Source of the DNA: Phytopythium helicoides
Taxonomy: Eukaryota; Oomycota; Peronosporomycetes; Pythiales; Pythiaceae
Reading direction: 5' to 3'
Assembly (NCBI GenBank): GCA_024867545.1
Contig: JANFNE010000034.1
Location: forward strand, 186,001-250,000
DNA: 64,000 nt
Part shown: positions 51,125-61,067 of the stretch, in pieces
Layout of the letters: each line of letters starts with the position of its first letter
Numbering within the stretch: the stretch's first letter is position 1
Position numbers and translations under genes: made by a program
Notes under the pieces: model-generated
The model's input: only the letters and a program-made list of their open reading frames with translations
Told to the model about the DNA's origin: nothing
The model's database searches: none

Positions 51125-53467
51125 ATGGGAGGCAGCCGCGCCGCGCAACGTCGCGAGAAGAAGCGGCAGCAGAGCGGCAAGCCGGTGAGCCAGCGCTCGG
51201 CCCCGCAGCAGCAGCAGAAGCGGCGCGAGCTGCAGCGGCAGCTGGCGGCGTTCGCGAGCGACTCGGACTCGGACGACGGCGACCGCGTGCTGGTGGCGCC
51301 CGTGCCACTGCCGTCGCTGGAGCAGGGCCGTGTGCGCGACTTCGAGGCCGAGCAGCGCGTCTCTGCGGCGTCGGGCAAGCGCGCAAGGGCCGAGCAGGCG
51401 CAGCTAGCGATCGATCAGCGCAAGAAGCGCTACCGAGAGGACAAGGCTGAGAAGATCGTGTGGCGCAAGTTTGACCGCGAGAACGAGGCGTTTGAGCGCT
51501 TCTACCAGCAGTTCCTCGCGCTCGACGCTGAGGAGTGGAAGCGCTTCCTGGCGAGCCTCAAGGACCCTGTGCCAGTCCACGTGCGCGTCAACGGTAACTA
51601 CCGCAGCCTGTGCGAGATCGTCGCCGGGACACTCGCGACCGACTTTGACATCCATGACATGCCCATCAAGCTTTCATCAGGCGATGATGTGCTTGTTGAC
51701 TTCTCCCCCGTGCCGTGGGCTGGCGACATCAGTGGTAAGCGCTCGACGGCGTGGAAGCTCTCGCTAGACAGCAAGTCGCTGCGCAAGAGCGAGCCACTGC
51801 GGGATCTGAGCAAATACTTCGAAACGCAGATCCGACTGGGCTCACTGTTGCGACACGAGCCTGCTGCGGATATTCTTCCCATGTTTTTGGCTCCTGCGCG
51901 TGGCGACAAGGTACTGGACCTTTGCGGTGGAGGTGAACACCGCGCGCCAATGATCATGGAGCTACTGAACAAGACTGCACCAAGTGAGGACGAGGAAATG
52001 GGTGGCAAAGAACCATCGCCTTCAGCTGTTCTTGTGATCAACGAGAAAGACGCTGCCAGCGCTGCAAATGCGGTACGCGCACTGTCTCGAAGCCTTGCGG
52101 TGTCTAGCGAGGTAGTTGTGACTGCTCATAAACCAGTCGAGTTCCCGTCTCCAGCCACAAATGACGACACCGAGCCTCTTTTTGACCGCATTGTATGCTG
52201 CGCCCCTTGCTCACGTGATGGAATGGTTCGCCAGCTCCCCGAGTTATGGCGCACGTGGCAGCCAACTGATGCATTCCAGTTTCACACTAGCCAGTTGCAC
52301 TTACTCTCCAAGGCGCTTGAGCTGGTCAAGGTGGGAGGTCGCGTCGTATACAGCACGCGATCGCTCCATCCAATCGAGAATGAAGCTGTTGTTGCCGAGA
52401 TGCTGCGACGGTACACTACTGATGGCGAAGGATGTGCTCTTGAACTCGTGGACGCTAGCAAAATCTTCCCTCAGCTTCGTCGATCTGGAGGCAAGTCGAC
52501 GTGGGAGGTTGTCGGAGCTGATGAAAAGGGGTGGAAGACTGTTGAGTCCTGGGAGGCTGCATCGGAAGAGCAGCGACGGACACTTCGCCCGACCATGTGG
52601 CGACCCTCCGAGTCGGAGCGTGAGGAGATGCATCTCGACCGTTGCATGCGCGTGCTTCCCCATTTCAACGACACACATGGCCTATTCATTGCTGTAATTG
52701 CTAAAGTTCGCGAAGCAAAGAGCGCGGTCCCTGCGGTCGCTGGCCCTGCAGCCCCCGCTCTTACCAACGAGAACAAAAAGGCAAGTAAGGCAAGCAAGAA
52801 AGCGAGCAAGCAGCTCGGAGGCTATTCTACTATGAGTGCCGACAAGACCGCTCAGTTATCGCAAGTCTTCGGTCTTGGGTTACCTTGCAACCACGCTGTG
52901 TTGATGGAGCGGAGCGGTTTGGCTAAGGAGAACCGATCCGTTCACTTGGTGACGCCTGGCGTTGCCGATCTGATCAACCGCGGGTACTCTTCTGGTCGCC
53001 GACTTGCTATACATCGTGCGGGTGTGACCGTAATGACTAGATCCACTGCTGCGTCAGCTAGCTCCAGCCATGAAAACTACGAGCTGACAGACGATGGCGC
53101 CCGAGCGCTTCTTCCTCTCATTCGAGATGAGAGCAAACGTGTGCTGAGCCTGGAGATGGAAGAGTTTTCGACACTGCTTTCAAGCAAGCAGATGTGGCTC
53201 AAACATGCAAGTGATAGCGCTCGCGTGGCACTTGACCGCATGACCGAGGGCTCGCTTATCGTAGCACTCGACGACATGGAACCTGCTCAGACGGGTGATC
53301 GTGACTTGGTTCTTGTCGCACACAAGCGTCACAACTCGTACTCGCTCGCGTCCAACCCTGCGGCCATTGCGCGCGTCAAGGCGTTGCTGGCAGAGCTACA
53401 TGCTGAGGTCAATAGCAGCGACGAAGAAAGTGATGGAGATGACGGGTACGAGTCTTTTGACGAGTGA
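51125..53467 (+). CDS. NSUN2-like RNA m5C methyltransferase homologue, probably inactive
   Basis: Single exon, 780 residues. The order of motifs follows NSUN2/Trm4, which methylates cytosine C5 in tRNAs: an N-terminal FYQQFLALDAEEWKRFLASL segment; FETQIRLGSLLRHEPAADIL; the SAM-binding region; FDRIVCCAPCSRDGMVRQLP; VYSTRSLHPIENEAVV; RPTMWRPSESEREEMHLDRC and MRVLPHFNDTHGLFIAVI; and the C-terminal PUA-like part. Key residues are changed. Motif I (DMCAAPGSKT in the family) reads DLCGGGEHRA. The motif IV DVPCS reads CAPCS (C362 kept, Asp lost). The motif VI nucleophile cysteine of YSTCSLNPIE is Arg412 (codon CGA). It therefore looks like a pseudoenzyme that may still bind tRNA or a partner. The frame continues upstream to 50768, but the ATG at 51125 (MGGSRAAQRREKKRQQ) matches the family start. 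Confidence 0.88.
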   Translation: MGGSRAAQRREKKRQQSGKPVSQRSAPQQQQKRRELQRQLAAFASDSDSDDGDRVLVAPVPLPSLEQGRVRDFEAEQRVSAASGKRARAEQAQLAIDQRKKRYREDKAEKIVWRKFDRENEAFERFYQQFLALDAEEWKRFLASLKDPVPVHVRVNGNYRSLCEIVAGTLATDFDIHDMPIKLSSGDDVLVDFSPVPWAGDISGKRSTAWKLSLDSKSLRKSEPLRDLSKYFETQIRLGSLLRHEPAADILPMFLAPARGDKVLDLCGGGEHRAPMIMELLNKTAPSEDEEMGGKEPSPSAVLVINEKDAASAANAVRALSRSLAVSSEVVVTAHKPVEFPSPATNDDTEPLFDRIVCCAPCSRDGMVRQLPELWRTWQPTDAFQFHTSQLHLLSKALELVKVGGRVVYSTRSLHPIENEAVVAEMLRRYTTDGEGCALELVDASKIFPQLRRSGGKSTWEVVGADEKGWKTVESWEAASEEQRRTLRPTMWRPSESEREEMHLDRCMRVLPHFNDTHGLFIAVIAKVREAKSAVPAVAGPAAPALTNENKKASKASKKASKQLGGYSTMSADKTAQLSQVFGLGLPCNHAVLMERSGLAKENRSVHLVTPGVADLINRGYSSGRRLAIHRAGVTVMTRSTAASASSSHENYELTDDGARALLPLIRDESKRVLSLEMEEFSTLLSSKQMWLKHASDSARVALDRMTEGSLIVALDDMEPAQTGDRDLVLVAHKRHNSYSLASNPAAIARVKALLAELHAEVNSSDEESDGDDGYESFDE

Positions 53468-53549
53468 CCGAGATGCAAAATGTAGAGAAAAACATGAACG
53501 CCTTTGCATAGGAGTCGATTTTTTTTTTTTACGTTGTGTTAGAGCGCAT

Positions 53550-56500
53550 CTAATTGCCGGCGCTCGGCGTTGACGGCACTCCGCCCTCAGCATTGAGACT
53601 CGCTAGCTCCTCTTGCGCGCGCTTGAGAACCTTGGCGGCGTTGGCTGTGATGAGCGAGCGCGCTGGATCGCCGTTATACACCTTCGAGTTATTCACCATG
53701 AGCTCTAGGTCCTTGACGAACTCACGCATTGAGTCGTACATGAGTCCGTCCACCTTCTTCTTCATCGTGCCCAGGTCCATTGGGTGCTTGATGATCTGGT
53801 AGTAATCCTTGACCACCGACGCATCCACTGGCGCGCGGAATAGTTCGCTCTCAGGCATCTCCAGCAGCCTCGACATGACAATTTCGAGGTTCCCCTTCAA
53901 ATGCTCCACAGGCATACGGGATCGGCTCTGCTTCGATGATCCGCTCACGTACGGACGCTTATACAGCTCCGCCTGCTCCTGCACTTCAAGCATCCGCTTG
54001 CGCTTCTTCTCTGCCTGATGCTTGCGCGCTCCCTCACGCAACTCCGATAGGTTCACCGTAATTTTTCCAACATCAGGAGATCCCGTAGACGATGCTGCCG
54101 CCACGAGCGCAGTCTTCTTGACCTTCAACTTCAGCGGCTCGCCTAAAGATGCAGCTGTCTTGTCATCGGCGCTTTTCTTCGTCGGCCGAACATCGTCCGC
54201 CATGTACAGTGGGCACGAACGGTTTGTACGCATATGACCAGGCTGGAGGCACTTGGTGCACCGGATCTCACCCTTCTGGGGCGTACCAAGTAGCTCTTCG
54301 CCCTGTTTTTCGAGCATTTCCTGATACCCCTTGTTTTGCTCCTCGGTCTTTTGAAGCTGCTTCAGTTCCTCCTGAAGCTGTTTGCGTTTCTTGGCCTTGT
54401 CCAACAGACTCTGGCCTCCCGAGTCGTCTTCCAGCGCCAACATGCGCTTACGCTTCCGTAGCTGATTGCGCTCTTCCGCCTTCTGTTGCCGCTCCTTTCG
54501 CTGCTGCATTGCGTTGAAGCGCGCGATTTGCTTCTCGTCGACAATAAACTCAATCCGCACTGTTTCCGTTCCGTTCTCTTCGATCGTGCGAATTGTACGC
54601 TTGAGAACCTTACGTCCAGGAAGGCGCCTGCTGTCATTACCGAGACTAGGAGTTCCAGAAGGTGAGCGCCCTCGGGTTGGAGAGGACGCCCGAGACAAGT
54701 GATCCGTTGGGGTGGCCAGTGCCGAAGACACAGTAGAGTCACCGCGCGACGCCATAATCATTCCACCAGGACGCGAGCTAGGAGCAGATCGAGCAGAGGC
54801 ACTGTCGACGATTCCGCTGGCACGAAGCTGATTTCGGAGCTGATTCGTGTTGATGTCTGGGCGACGAGATGCTGTCGTTGAAGCACCAGAGTCCTCCTTC
54901 ATCTCTTGCATAAGCCTGCGCAATTCAACGGCATCTTCGCGCTCGGCTAGAACCTCCTTTGATCGGTTAAGACCGCTACCTCCCTTCGAAAACAGGTTCT
55001 TAGGGCCACGTTTCGTATCGGTGCCTCCCAGGATGTCAGCTTCGAGATCCTTCTCCCACTCGTCAAAGTCCATGTCATCTTCATCTTCATCCTCCTCATC
55101 AGACGAAAACGTTGTGTTCGACGAGCTCAACACGTTCATCTGTCGTTCATAAATCACATCGCACTTTTTGCGGTACTCTTGCTGTTGTGCCGACAGTGAC
55201 TTGCGCGCACCACGAGCGAACTTACTCAGCGAGCCAGCAACACCGTGAGCTGTTGCACGACTACTGAGCTCGCGCACCATGTGGATACGATCCCAGCGGC
55301 GCAGCTTCTTGATATCTGCGTCTGCGAGACCAAGGTTGCGCAGCACATCACCAGCCTCTTTCATCTTCAGTTTACGCAGATCTGCAGTCGTGCCCGTGAC
55401 AGCAGCAACCGCTTTCTGCACTGCCGACTCTGAATTTGCGACTCCACCGCCACCAGCTCCGCCTTCTTCGTCATCCTTCTTCTTGGCACGCGACTGTGGA
55501 ACACGGACGAAACTAAAGCCTTCACCACGACCTGTTGGATCACCAATGCCACCAAGCTGAAGCATGCCTGAGCCCTTGCCTTGCAAATGGCACTCGACGT
55601 AGTTATTCGTCAGGTTCCACGGTGTTAGCTGCAGCTGCTCGTTGATGTAGCGAGCCACCTGGATGTCCGTTTCGAGCTTGCGAATCACTGCGTCTTTCTT
55701 AAACAGTTCTTCCTCCTTTTTCTCTTTAGCTCGTCGCTCCAAGCCAAGAGGCTCGACGAGCTTTGCCGTGATGTTTTGCTTGCGCAACTCGAGTCGCTTC
55801 AATAGATGATTGATAGCACCGTTCACACCCACCGGTGTGAACAGCTTTGTAAGACCAATATCCAGCAGGCGGCGATGGCCCGACATCATGCTTTCGTACA
55901 AGCAAACTGACTCAGGAGGAATGCTCGCACGGATCTCTTCTTCGCTGTTGAGCTGAGACGCGGGCTTCTTTTTCCACCAGCCCGAGTCGTTACCACCACG
56001 CTCGAATGTAGCGACTTCCTTCATTCGTTTACGGATAGCTGTACCAGACTGATTGGGGAATGCGCGCGCAATATCTTCAATCTTGAGGCGCTCGCCATCA
56101 CTCGCCTTTTTGAATAGCCGTAAAATATGGAAAGACATGTACGGGCGAATGAACTCGTTGGCACTTCGCGAGTTTGGCGCCGGCACTTCGATCTGTGGTT
56201 CAATTTGGCCCGCGATAAACACTTCCGGAAGCTCCATCAAGTACACTGTGGTCTTGGCACTCGCACCGCTACCCAGACCTTTCTTTCCCTTGGAGATTGA
56301 GCGGCAAAGCAAAAACAGGTCACCTGCATTTGGGTCACGCTTACCGTTTGGTGTGAACGGCACGGTGGGCTTGTGTGGAAAAATCGGAACTTTGTACAGC
56401 TTCGAGTTCATTGATGTCACAACACGACCGGCAGGAATGTCACCAACAAAAGGCGACTCATCATGATCACCAAGCGTGATGACCCGACCCATCTTCATGT

Positions 56501-58280
56501 CAGGTGGCTTGGGACGTGTCTTCTTTGCCTTCTTCTTTCCAAAAGTTCCAGCGTCCTCGTCCTCAGGTGGGCGCCAATAGTGTAAAATCTGGGAAGCCAT
56601 ACCAGGGTTTGCTAGCATTGGCGGGTGCTGCTCCGTGTACTCGATCAGGATGAGCTTACCGCCAGCTGTCGGGTTCAAATCGGAGCTCTTCTTGATTTGC
56701 GTAACCATGGCGCTTTCGTCCTTACTAGCGACAGGAACTGCTGGAGGTGGGGTAAATTGCAGTCGCTCATTGATTTTGAATTTGCCGCGCGGGCGGTGGA
56801 ATTCGCGGAGCTTAGCCTTCGGAAGCTCGGGCTTTGTGAGCGACAGCTTGATTGCTGGCAGCGAGTGGTGGACGTAGCCAATATTCTTGACCACACGCGT
56901 ATCTTTTGACTTCTTACCGCCGCCCTCAGTACCAAGTCGTCCTTCGGCTGTTTCTTCACCAAATGTAATATTCTCCATGACTGCGTCAATACGCTGCTTT
57001 TTCTCGATTCTTTGCTTGTCGAGCTGTGCGAGACGCTGCTCAGCGGCACCCAACTTCCGCTCCGGGATGCGCAAAGTTGGGCGAGTATCCTCAATTTCTG
57101 GGATGGAGTAAATGAGCGACGCGTCGTTGTCATCAAGAATCAATTTGCTCTCCGGCATATCCTGAGTTGAGTGCCAGCCGATCGCCTTGATCCACGAGTC
57201 GTTCTCAAGCTCCTTGTTCAACGGGCACGGGAGGGTCGTGCTCTCAGTGTTGGTAGGCGACTTGCTTCTGGCGTTCGATTGAGACACCGGTGTGTTTTTG
57301 CGATCACGAATGTCGTCAATAATCTCCCACCGGTAATGGCGAGGCTTTGTCACATCAAAGTCGTCTCCACCGTTGATGTGCGTCATTGCTGAAGGTACCC
57401 ATGGCGTATCTGCACTGGTAGCTGAGGTTTTAGATCGTGGGTACATTTCCTTGTAGGTCATAGGGATTGCCGTCGATGGCGTTGCAGTCTTCGATCCAGC
57501 CTTGTCTGTTGACGAGCCGAAGGGGCGAGCATTTACGCTACCGCTAGAACCGAAGGCCACCTTGCCTGTCGTCGCAGATGATGAGTTTCCCCACAAGCCG
57601 CCCCTCGACCCAGCAGCCTTTGGTGTGCGCACTGTTGTGGTCTCTCCAGCCGCGTTTTCGATCTCCACCAAGTCCGCAGTGTCCTCCTCTTCCTCCTCCC
57701 TTGCCGCTTCCTGGCGTAAGTCAGGCCCCCACTGAATGTCCTGCTCCCACGGAATCTGCTGCACCTTGTTGTATAGTTCATCGTGCGCGTCGCCGCTGCG
57801 GTCGAGCACTGCGCGCCGCAGCCGCGAGGACTGCTCTGCGTTGGCGAGCGCGCTCTCGAACGGCGAGGCTGACGAGGACATGAAGCGGCGCATGGGCTTG
57901 CCCTTGGCGTCGGCCGTACGCAGGCGGCGCTGCTGCTGCTGCAGAAGGTGCTCGCGCGAGGCCGCCGCGTCCGCGCCGCTGTCCTGCGTCGACAGCAGCA
58001 GCTGCAGCTGGTCGGGCGCGTACACGCGCGCGCCGGCGCCGGCCGCCTCGTCGGCGTGCGGTCGGCTCGCCAGCTTCTTGCGGTGCTGGCGCGCCACCTG
58101 CTCCAGCTCCTGCGCCAGGTCTCGCAGCGACTCGAGCGCGTCGTCATCGCGCGCGCGCTGGTAGATGCGCGCGAAGTCCACGATGCGCGCGCCCGCGGCA
58201 CCGCCGCCGGTCGAGGCCGCGCCCAGCAGCGGCAGCGCCGGCGCGCGCCGCACGCCGCCTGTCTCCTGCGCCGTCGCCAT
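53550..58280 (-). CDS. TAF1: TFIID subunit TAF1
   Basis: Largest TFIID subunit, which nucleates the complex at core promoters. Single exon, 1576 residues. The order fits TAF1: an acidic N-terminal part with DIQWGPDL, and a long conserved central TAF1/DUF3591 domain. That domain includes ANPGMASQILHYWRPPEDED, then EFIRPYMSFHILRLFKKAS, IEDIARAFPNQSGTAIRKRM and LQLTPWNLTNNYVECHLQGK. A CCHC zinc knuckle follows near residue 1337 (CTKCLQPGHMRTNRSCPL). A single bromodomain sits at the C-terminus (about 1460-1565; VKDYYQIIKHPMDLGTMKKK, NSKVYNG). Animals have two bromodomains and plants one, so the single domain is acceptable. Fungal-type separation of the bromodomain is not seen. The gene is divergent from USP5 across 121 bp and convergent with the NSUN2-like gene (82 bp). 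Confidence 0.95.
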   Translation of the reverse strand: MATAQETGGVRRAPALPLLGAASTGGGAAGARIVDFARIYQRARDDDALESLRDLAQELEQVARQHRKKLASRPHADEAAGAGARVYAPDQLQLLLSTQDSGADAAASREHLLQQQQRRLRTADAKGKPMRRFMSSSASPFESALANAEQSSRLRRAVLDRSGDAHDELYNKVQQIPWEQDIQWGPDLRQEAAREEEEEDTADLVEIENAAGETTTVRTPKAAGSRGGLWGNSSSATTGKVAFGSSGSVNARPFGSSTDKAGSKTATPSTAIPMTYKEMYPRSKTSATSADTPWVPSAMTHINGGDDFDVTKPRHYRWEIIDDIRDRKNTPVSQSNARSKSPTNTESTTLPCPLNKELENDSWIKAIGWHSTQDMPESKLILDDNDASLIYSIPEIEDTRPTLRIPERKLGAAEQRLAQLDKQRIEKKQRIDAVMENITFGEETAEGRLGTEGGGKKSKDTRVVKNIGYVHHSLPAIKLSLTKPELPKAKLREFHRPRGKFKINERLQFTPPPAVPVASKDESAMVTQIKKSSDLNPTAGGKLILIEYTEQHPPMLANPGMASQILHYWRPPEDEDAGTFGKKKAKKTRPKPPDMKMGRVITLGDHDESPFVGDIPAGRVVTSMNSKLYKVPIFPHKPTVPFTPNGKRDPNAGDLFLLCRSISKGKKGLGSGASAKTTVYLMELPEVFIAGQIEPQIEVPAPNSRSANEFIRPYMSFHILRLFKKASDGERLKIEDIARAFPNQSGTAIRKRMKEVATFERGGNDSGWWKKKPASQLNSEEEIRASIPPESVCLYESMMSGHRRLLDIGLTKLFTPVGVNGAINHLLKRLELRKQNITAKLVEPLGLERRAKEKKEEELFKKDAVIRKLETDIQVARYINEQLQLTPWNLTNNYVECHLQGKGSGMLQLGGIGDPTGRGEGFSFVRVPQSRAKKKDDEEGGAGGGGVANSESAVQKAVAAVTGTTADLRKLKMKEAGDVLRNLGLADADIKKLRRWDRIHMVRELSSRATAHGVAGSLSKFARGARKSLSAQQQEYRKKCDVIYERQMNVLSSSNTTFSSDEEDEDEDDMDFDEWEKDLEADILGGTDTKRGPKNLFSKGGSGLNRSKEVLAEREDAVELRRLMQEMKEDSGASTTASRRPDINTNQLRNQLRASGIVDSASARSAPSSRPGGMIMASRGDSTVSSALATPTDHLSRASSPTRGRSPSGTPSLGNDSRRLPGRKVLKRTIRTIEENGTETVRIEFIVDEKQIARFNAMQQRKERQQKAEERNQLRKRKRMLALEDDSGGQSLLDKAKKRKQLQEELKQLQKTEEQNKGYQEMLEKQGEELLGTPQKGEIRCTKCLQPGHMRTNRSCPLYMADDVRPTKKSADDKTAASLGEPLKLKVKKTALVAAASSTGSPDVGKITVNLSELREGARKHQAEKKRKRMLEVQEQAELYKRPYVSGSSKQSRSRMPVEHLKGNLEIVMSRLLEMPESELFRAPVDASVVKDYYQIIKHPMDLGTMKKKVDGLMYDSMREFVKDLELMVNNSKVYNGDPARSLITANAAKVLKRAQEELASLNAEGGVPSTPSAGN

Positions 58281-58401
58281 GCTTTCCGCGACTGAGCGCC
58301 GGAGGGGGAGGCAACGGCCAGCGCGGGTTGAAAATGTCGCGCGAAGGTGGCGCTAGGGGCACGCCGGGCCGGTTGACACTCGAGAAGATCCACCCGAGAG
58401 C
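58281..58401. promoter_or_regulatory. 121-bp bidirectional promoter, TAF1 / USP5
   Basis: Two divergent ATGs are 121 bp apart. The interval contains TTGAAAATGTCGCGCGAAGG near 58329-58348, related to strings near other starts in the window. No TATA or CCAAT box is seen. Confidence 0.35.
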
Positions 58402-60993
58402 ATGGCGACCGCCGAGCTGCAGGCGCTGGCGGCCCGCGTGCGCACGCCCCGCGCGGCCGACCGCGTGTACCGCGACGAGTGCGTCGTGTCGTTCGACTCG
58501 GCGCTGTCGCCCGCGGGGCTGTACACCAACCTGGCGACGTTCCTGTCCTACGGACGGCCGTTCCGCCGCTTCGACGGCGACGCACGCGGCGCGGGACAGG
58601 CGCTGTACCTGCACCAGCGCCACACCAAGGCGCTCAAGGAGGGCGCGGCGGTGGGCGACGGAGAGGCAAAGGACGCGCCCACTAAGCTCGCGATCGGGGG
58701 CGACGGCGGCTTCGCGGTCAACCCGGATGACAAGTTCGTGGTCACCAAGGTGCACTCGATCGTGGTGTACGACGCCCACGCCGACAAGGACGTCGCGCAG
58801 TTCCCGCTGGACTCGGAAGAAGTCCCGGTCAAGGTCAAGGAAGCGGCCGAGGCAGTGCTGAACCACGCGGGCAGCGTCGTTCAGGAGGAGGTGGCGACGT
58901 GGCAGGAGGAGCTGAAGGAGACCAAGTACGCCGAGCACCTCGTGCAGGTCGAGAACCCGCCCAAAATCTCGTCCAACCCGGCGCACTGGAAGTGCCAAGC
59001 ACCCACTTGTGATAAGCAAGAGAACCTCTGGCTAAACCTCTCGGATGGCTACATCGGGTGCGGACGCAAGAACTGGGATGGCACAGGTGGATGCGGCGCG
59101 GCGCTCGACCATTACACCGAGACAGGCGGCATCTACCCGCTCGCAGTCAAGCTGGGGACGATCACCTCTGAGGGCGGCGACGTTTACAGCTACGCGCCGG
59201 ACGAAGACGACATGGTGTCGAACAAGTACCTGGTTAAGCACCTGGCGCACTTTGGCATCAATGTCGCAAATCTGAAAAAGACCGACAAGTCGATGAACGA
59301 GCTCCAAGTCGGCTTGAACCTGTCCTACGAGTTTGACGCAGTCACGGAATCGGGAAAGAAGCTTCAGTCTGTGTCGGGCCCTGGTTTGATCGGATTTAAG
59401 AATCTGGGAAACAGTTGCTACATGAATTCGGTGCTCCAGCTCTTACTGGCGCTGCCAGAAGTGCAGCTCCGATACGAAGGCGCTGCTGATCGCATCTTTA
59501 GCTCGATCTCGTCCAGCACGATTCCTCCGGACGACTTTGCCGTACAGATGGCCAAGCTTGCTCGTGGCGTGCTGACTGATCGATATGGCAAGTCGTTCAA
59601 GAAGTCTGATGGTGAGGACCAAGAGGAAGACGAGCTGCATACGCAAGAGCTTCGTCCAATCACATTCCGTGGCCTCGTTGGGAAGAATCATTCCGAGTTT
59701 TCTACCGGGCAGCAGCAGGATGCGGTCGAGTATTTGCAGTATCTTCTTGATGTGATGACCCGTCAAGAACGCGCTAACTCTGAGCGAATCGGGCGTCTCG
59801 TTACAAATGATGAAACTCCAGCCGACTTACCAACGGCGAACCTGTTCAAGTTTAAGTTTGAGGATCGTGTGGAATGTCTCGCTTCACACAAAGTCAAGTA
59901 CGTCCCACGTGACGACACATTTTTGCAAGTTCAGATCCCTCTTGAGGCTGCCACAAATGCAACTCAAGTGAAAGAATATCAGGCGTCTTCAGACCAAAAG
60001 CGGCAGCGTCTGGATGGTGCGTCCGAGGCTACTGGCACCAAAGACGAAGCCGCAGTCATCCCGAATGTTCCGTTTGATGCTTGTATCGAGAAGACGCTTG
60101 CTCCAGAGCTAATTGAAGATTTTCTATCGTCTGCTACTGGTAAGAAGGGCTTGGCACAAAAGACTGTGCGCTTCAAAACGTTTCCGCGTTACTTGCTGGT
60201 CCAGATGCGTCGATTCTACGTCGATGAGGACTGGACACCCAAGAAGTTAGAAGTGGTGGTCCCCGTCCCAGAAGAGTTCTCGCTTGGCAAGTTCCTTTCC
60301 AAGGGAATAGCTGACGGGGAGGAGCTGCTTCCGGAGTCGGAAACTACGAGTGAGTCTACCAAGAGTTCGCCTGACGTCGTCACGCCGGACGAAACTCTCG
60401 TGGCGCAGCTTGTGTCAATGGGATTTTCGGAGAACGGCTGCAAGCGTGCTGCGATTGCTACCGGCAATGCAAACGCAGAAGTTGCAATGGAGTGGATCTT
60501 CAGTCACATGGAGGACCCTGACTTCAATGACCCTCCCGCTGCATCTTCAGCCACCAGTTCCAGTACTGGTGCAACAGCTACGGTCAATGCTGAGCTCGTG
60601 TCCAATTTGATGGCGATGGGTTTTGCGGAAGCTCATGTAACGTGTGCACTGAAGCAAACGAGCAACGATCCGGATCGTGCTGCGGAGTGGTTGTTTAGCC
60701 ATATGGACGACTTGGACGGGGCTGTCGCAATGTGTGAGAGCGAAAGCGCCGCGTCCTCGAGTGATACACTTGTTGGAGATGCTGCCAACCGCCTCGACAA
60801 TTCTAGTGCGAAAGGAGACTATTCCCTCATTGGATTCGTCAGCCATGTGGGCAAGAACACGAGCTCGGGTCACTACGTGTGTCATCTCAAGAAGGATGGT
60901 CGCTGGGTCATTTTCAATGATGACAAGGTGGCGCTGTCCGAGGAGCCGCCTTTTGGCTCGGGATACTTGTACCTGTTTCGCCGAGTGAACTAA
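58402..60993 (+). CDS. USP5: Ubiquitin carboxyl-terminal hydrolase 5 / isopeptidase T
   Basis: This deubiquitinase disassembles unanchored polyubiquitin chains and so recycles ubiquitin. Single exon, 863 residues, close to human USP5. In order: a cryptic N-terminal zinc-finger-like region (CVVSFDSALSPAGLYTNLAT), and the ZnF-UBP (WKCQAPTCDKQENLWLNL ... GCGRKNWDGTGGCGAALDHY) that grips the free ubiquitin tail. The Cys box is NLGNSCYMNSVLQLLLALPE (C339). Two UBA domains sit inside the catalytic domain (ETLVAQLVSMGFSENGCKRA; ELVSNLMAMGFAEAHVTCAL). The His box is NTSSGHYVCHLKKDGRWVIF (H824), and the protein ends FGSGYLYLFRRVN. All catalytic residues are present, so it should be active. It is divergent from TAF1 and tail-to-tail with the IQ gene (74 bp). 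Confidence 0.96.
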   Translation: MATAELQALAARVRTPRAADRVYRDECVVSFDSALSPAGLYTNLATFLSYGRPFRRFDGDARGAGQALYLHQRHTKALKEGAAVGDGEAKDAPTKLAIGGDGGFAVNPDDKFVVTKVHSIVVYDAHADKDVAQFPLDSEEVPVKVKEAAEAVLNHAGSVVQEEVATWQEELKETKYAEHLVQVENPPKISSNPAHWKCQAPTCDKQENLWLNLSDGYIGCGRKNWDGTGGCGAALDHYTETGGIYPLAVKLGTITSEGGDVYSYAPDEDDMVSNKYLVKHLAHFGINVANLKKTDKSMNELQVGLNLSYEFDAVTESGKKLQSVSGPGLIGFKNLGNSCYMNSVLQLLLALPEVQLRYEGAADRIFSSISSSTIPPDDFAVQMAKLARGVLTDRYGKSFKKSDGEDQEEDELHTQELRPITFRGLVGKNHSEFSTGQQQDAVEYLQYLLDVMTRQERANSERIGRLVTNDETPADLPTANLFKFKFEDRVECLASHKVKYVPRDDTFLQVQIPLEAATNATQVKEYQASSDQKRQRLDGASEATGTKDEAAVIPNVPFDACIEKTLAPELIEDFLSSATGKKGLAQKTVRFKTFPRYLLVQMRRFYVDEDWTPKKLEVVVPVPEEFSLGKFLSKGIADGEELLPESETTSESTKSSPDVVTPDETLVAQLVSMGFSENGCKRAAIATGNANAEVAMEWIFSHMEDPDFNDPPAASSATSSSTGATATVNAELVSNLMAMGFAEAHVTCALKQTSNDPDRAAEWLFSHMDDLDGAVAMCESESAASSSDTLVGDAANRLDNSSAKGDYSLIGFVSHVGKNTSSGHYVCHLKKDGRWVIFNDDKVALSEEPPFGSGYLYLFRRVN

Positions 60994-61067
60994 AAGTGGG
61001 ATTGAAGCACGTGTTAGTGTTCTCCTGCTGGGTATTCTCTTACATACGACAACGAAGATCGGCACAC

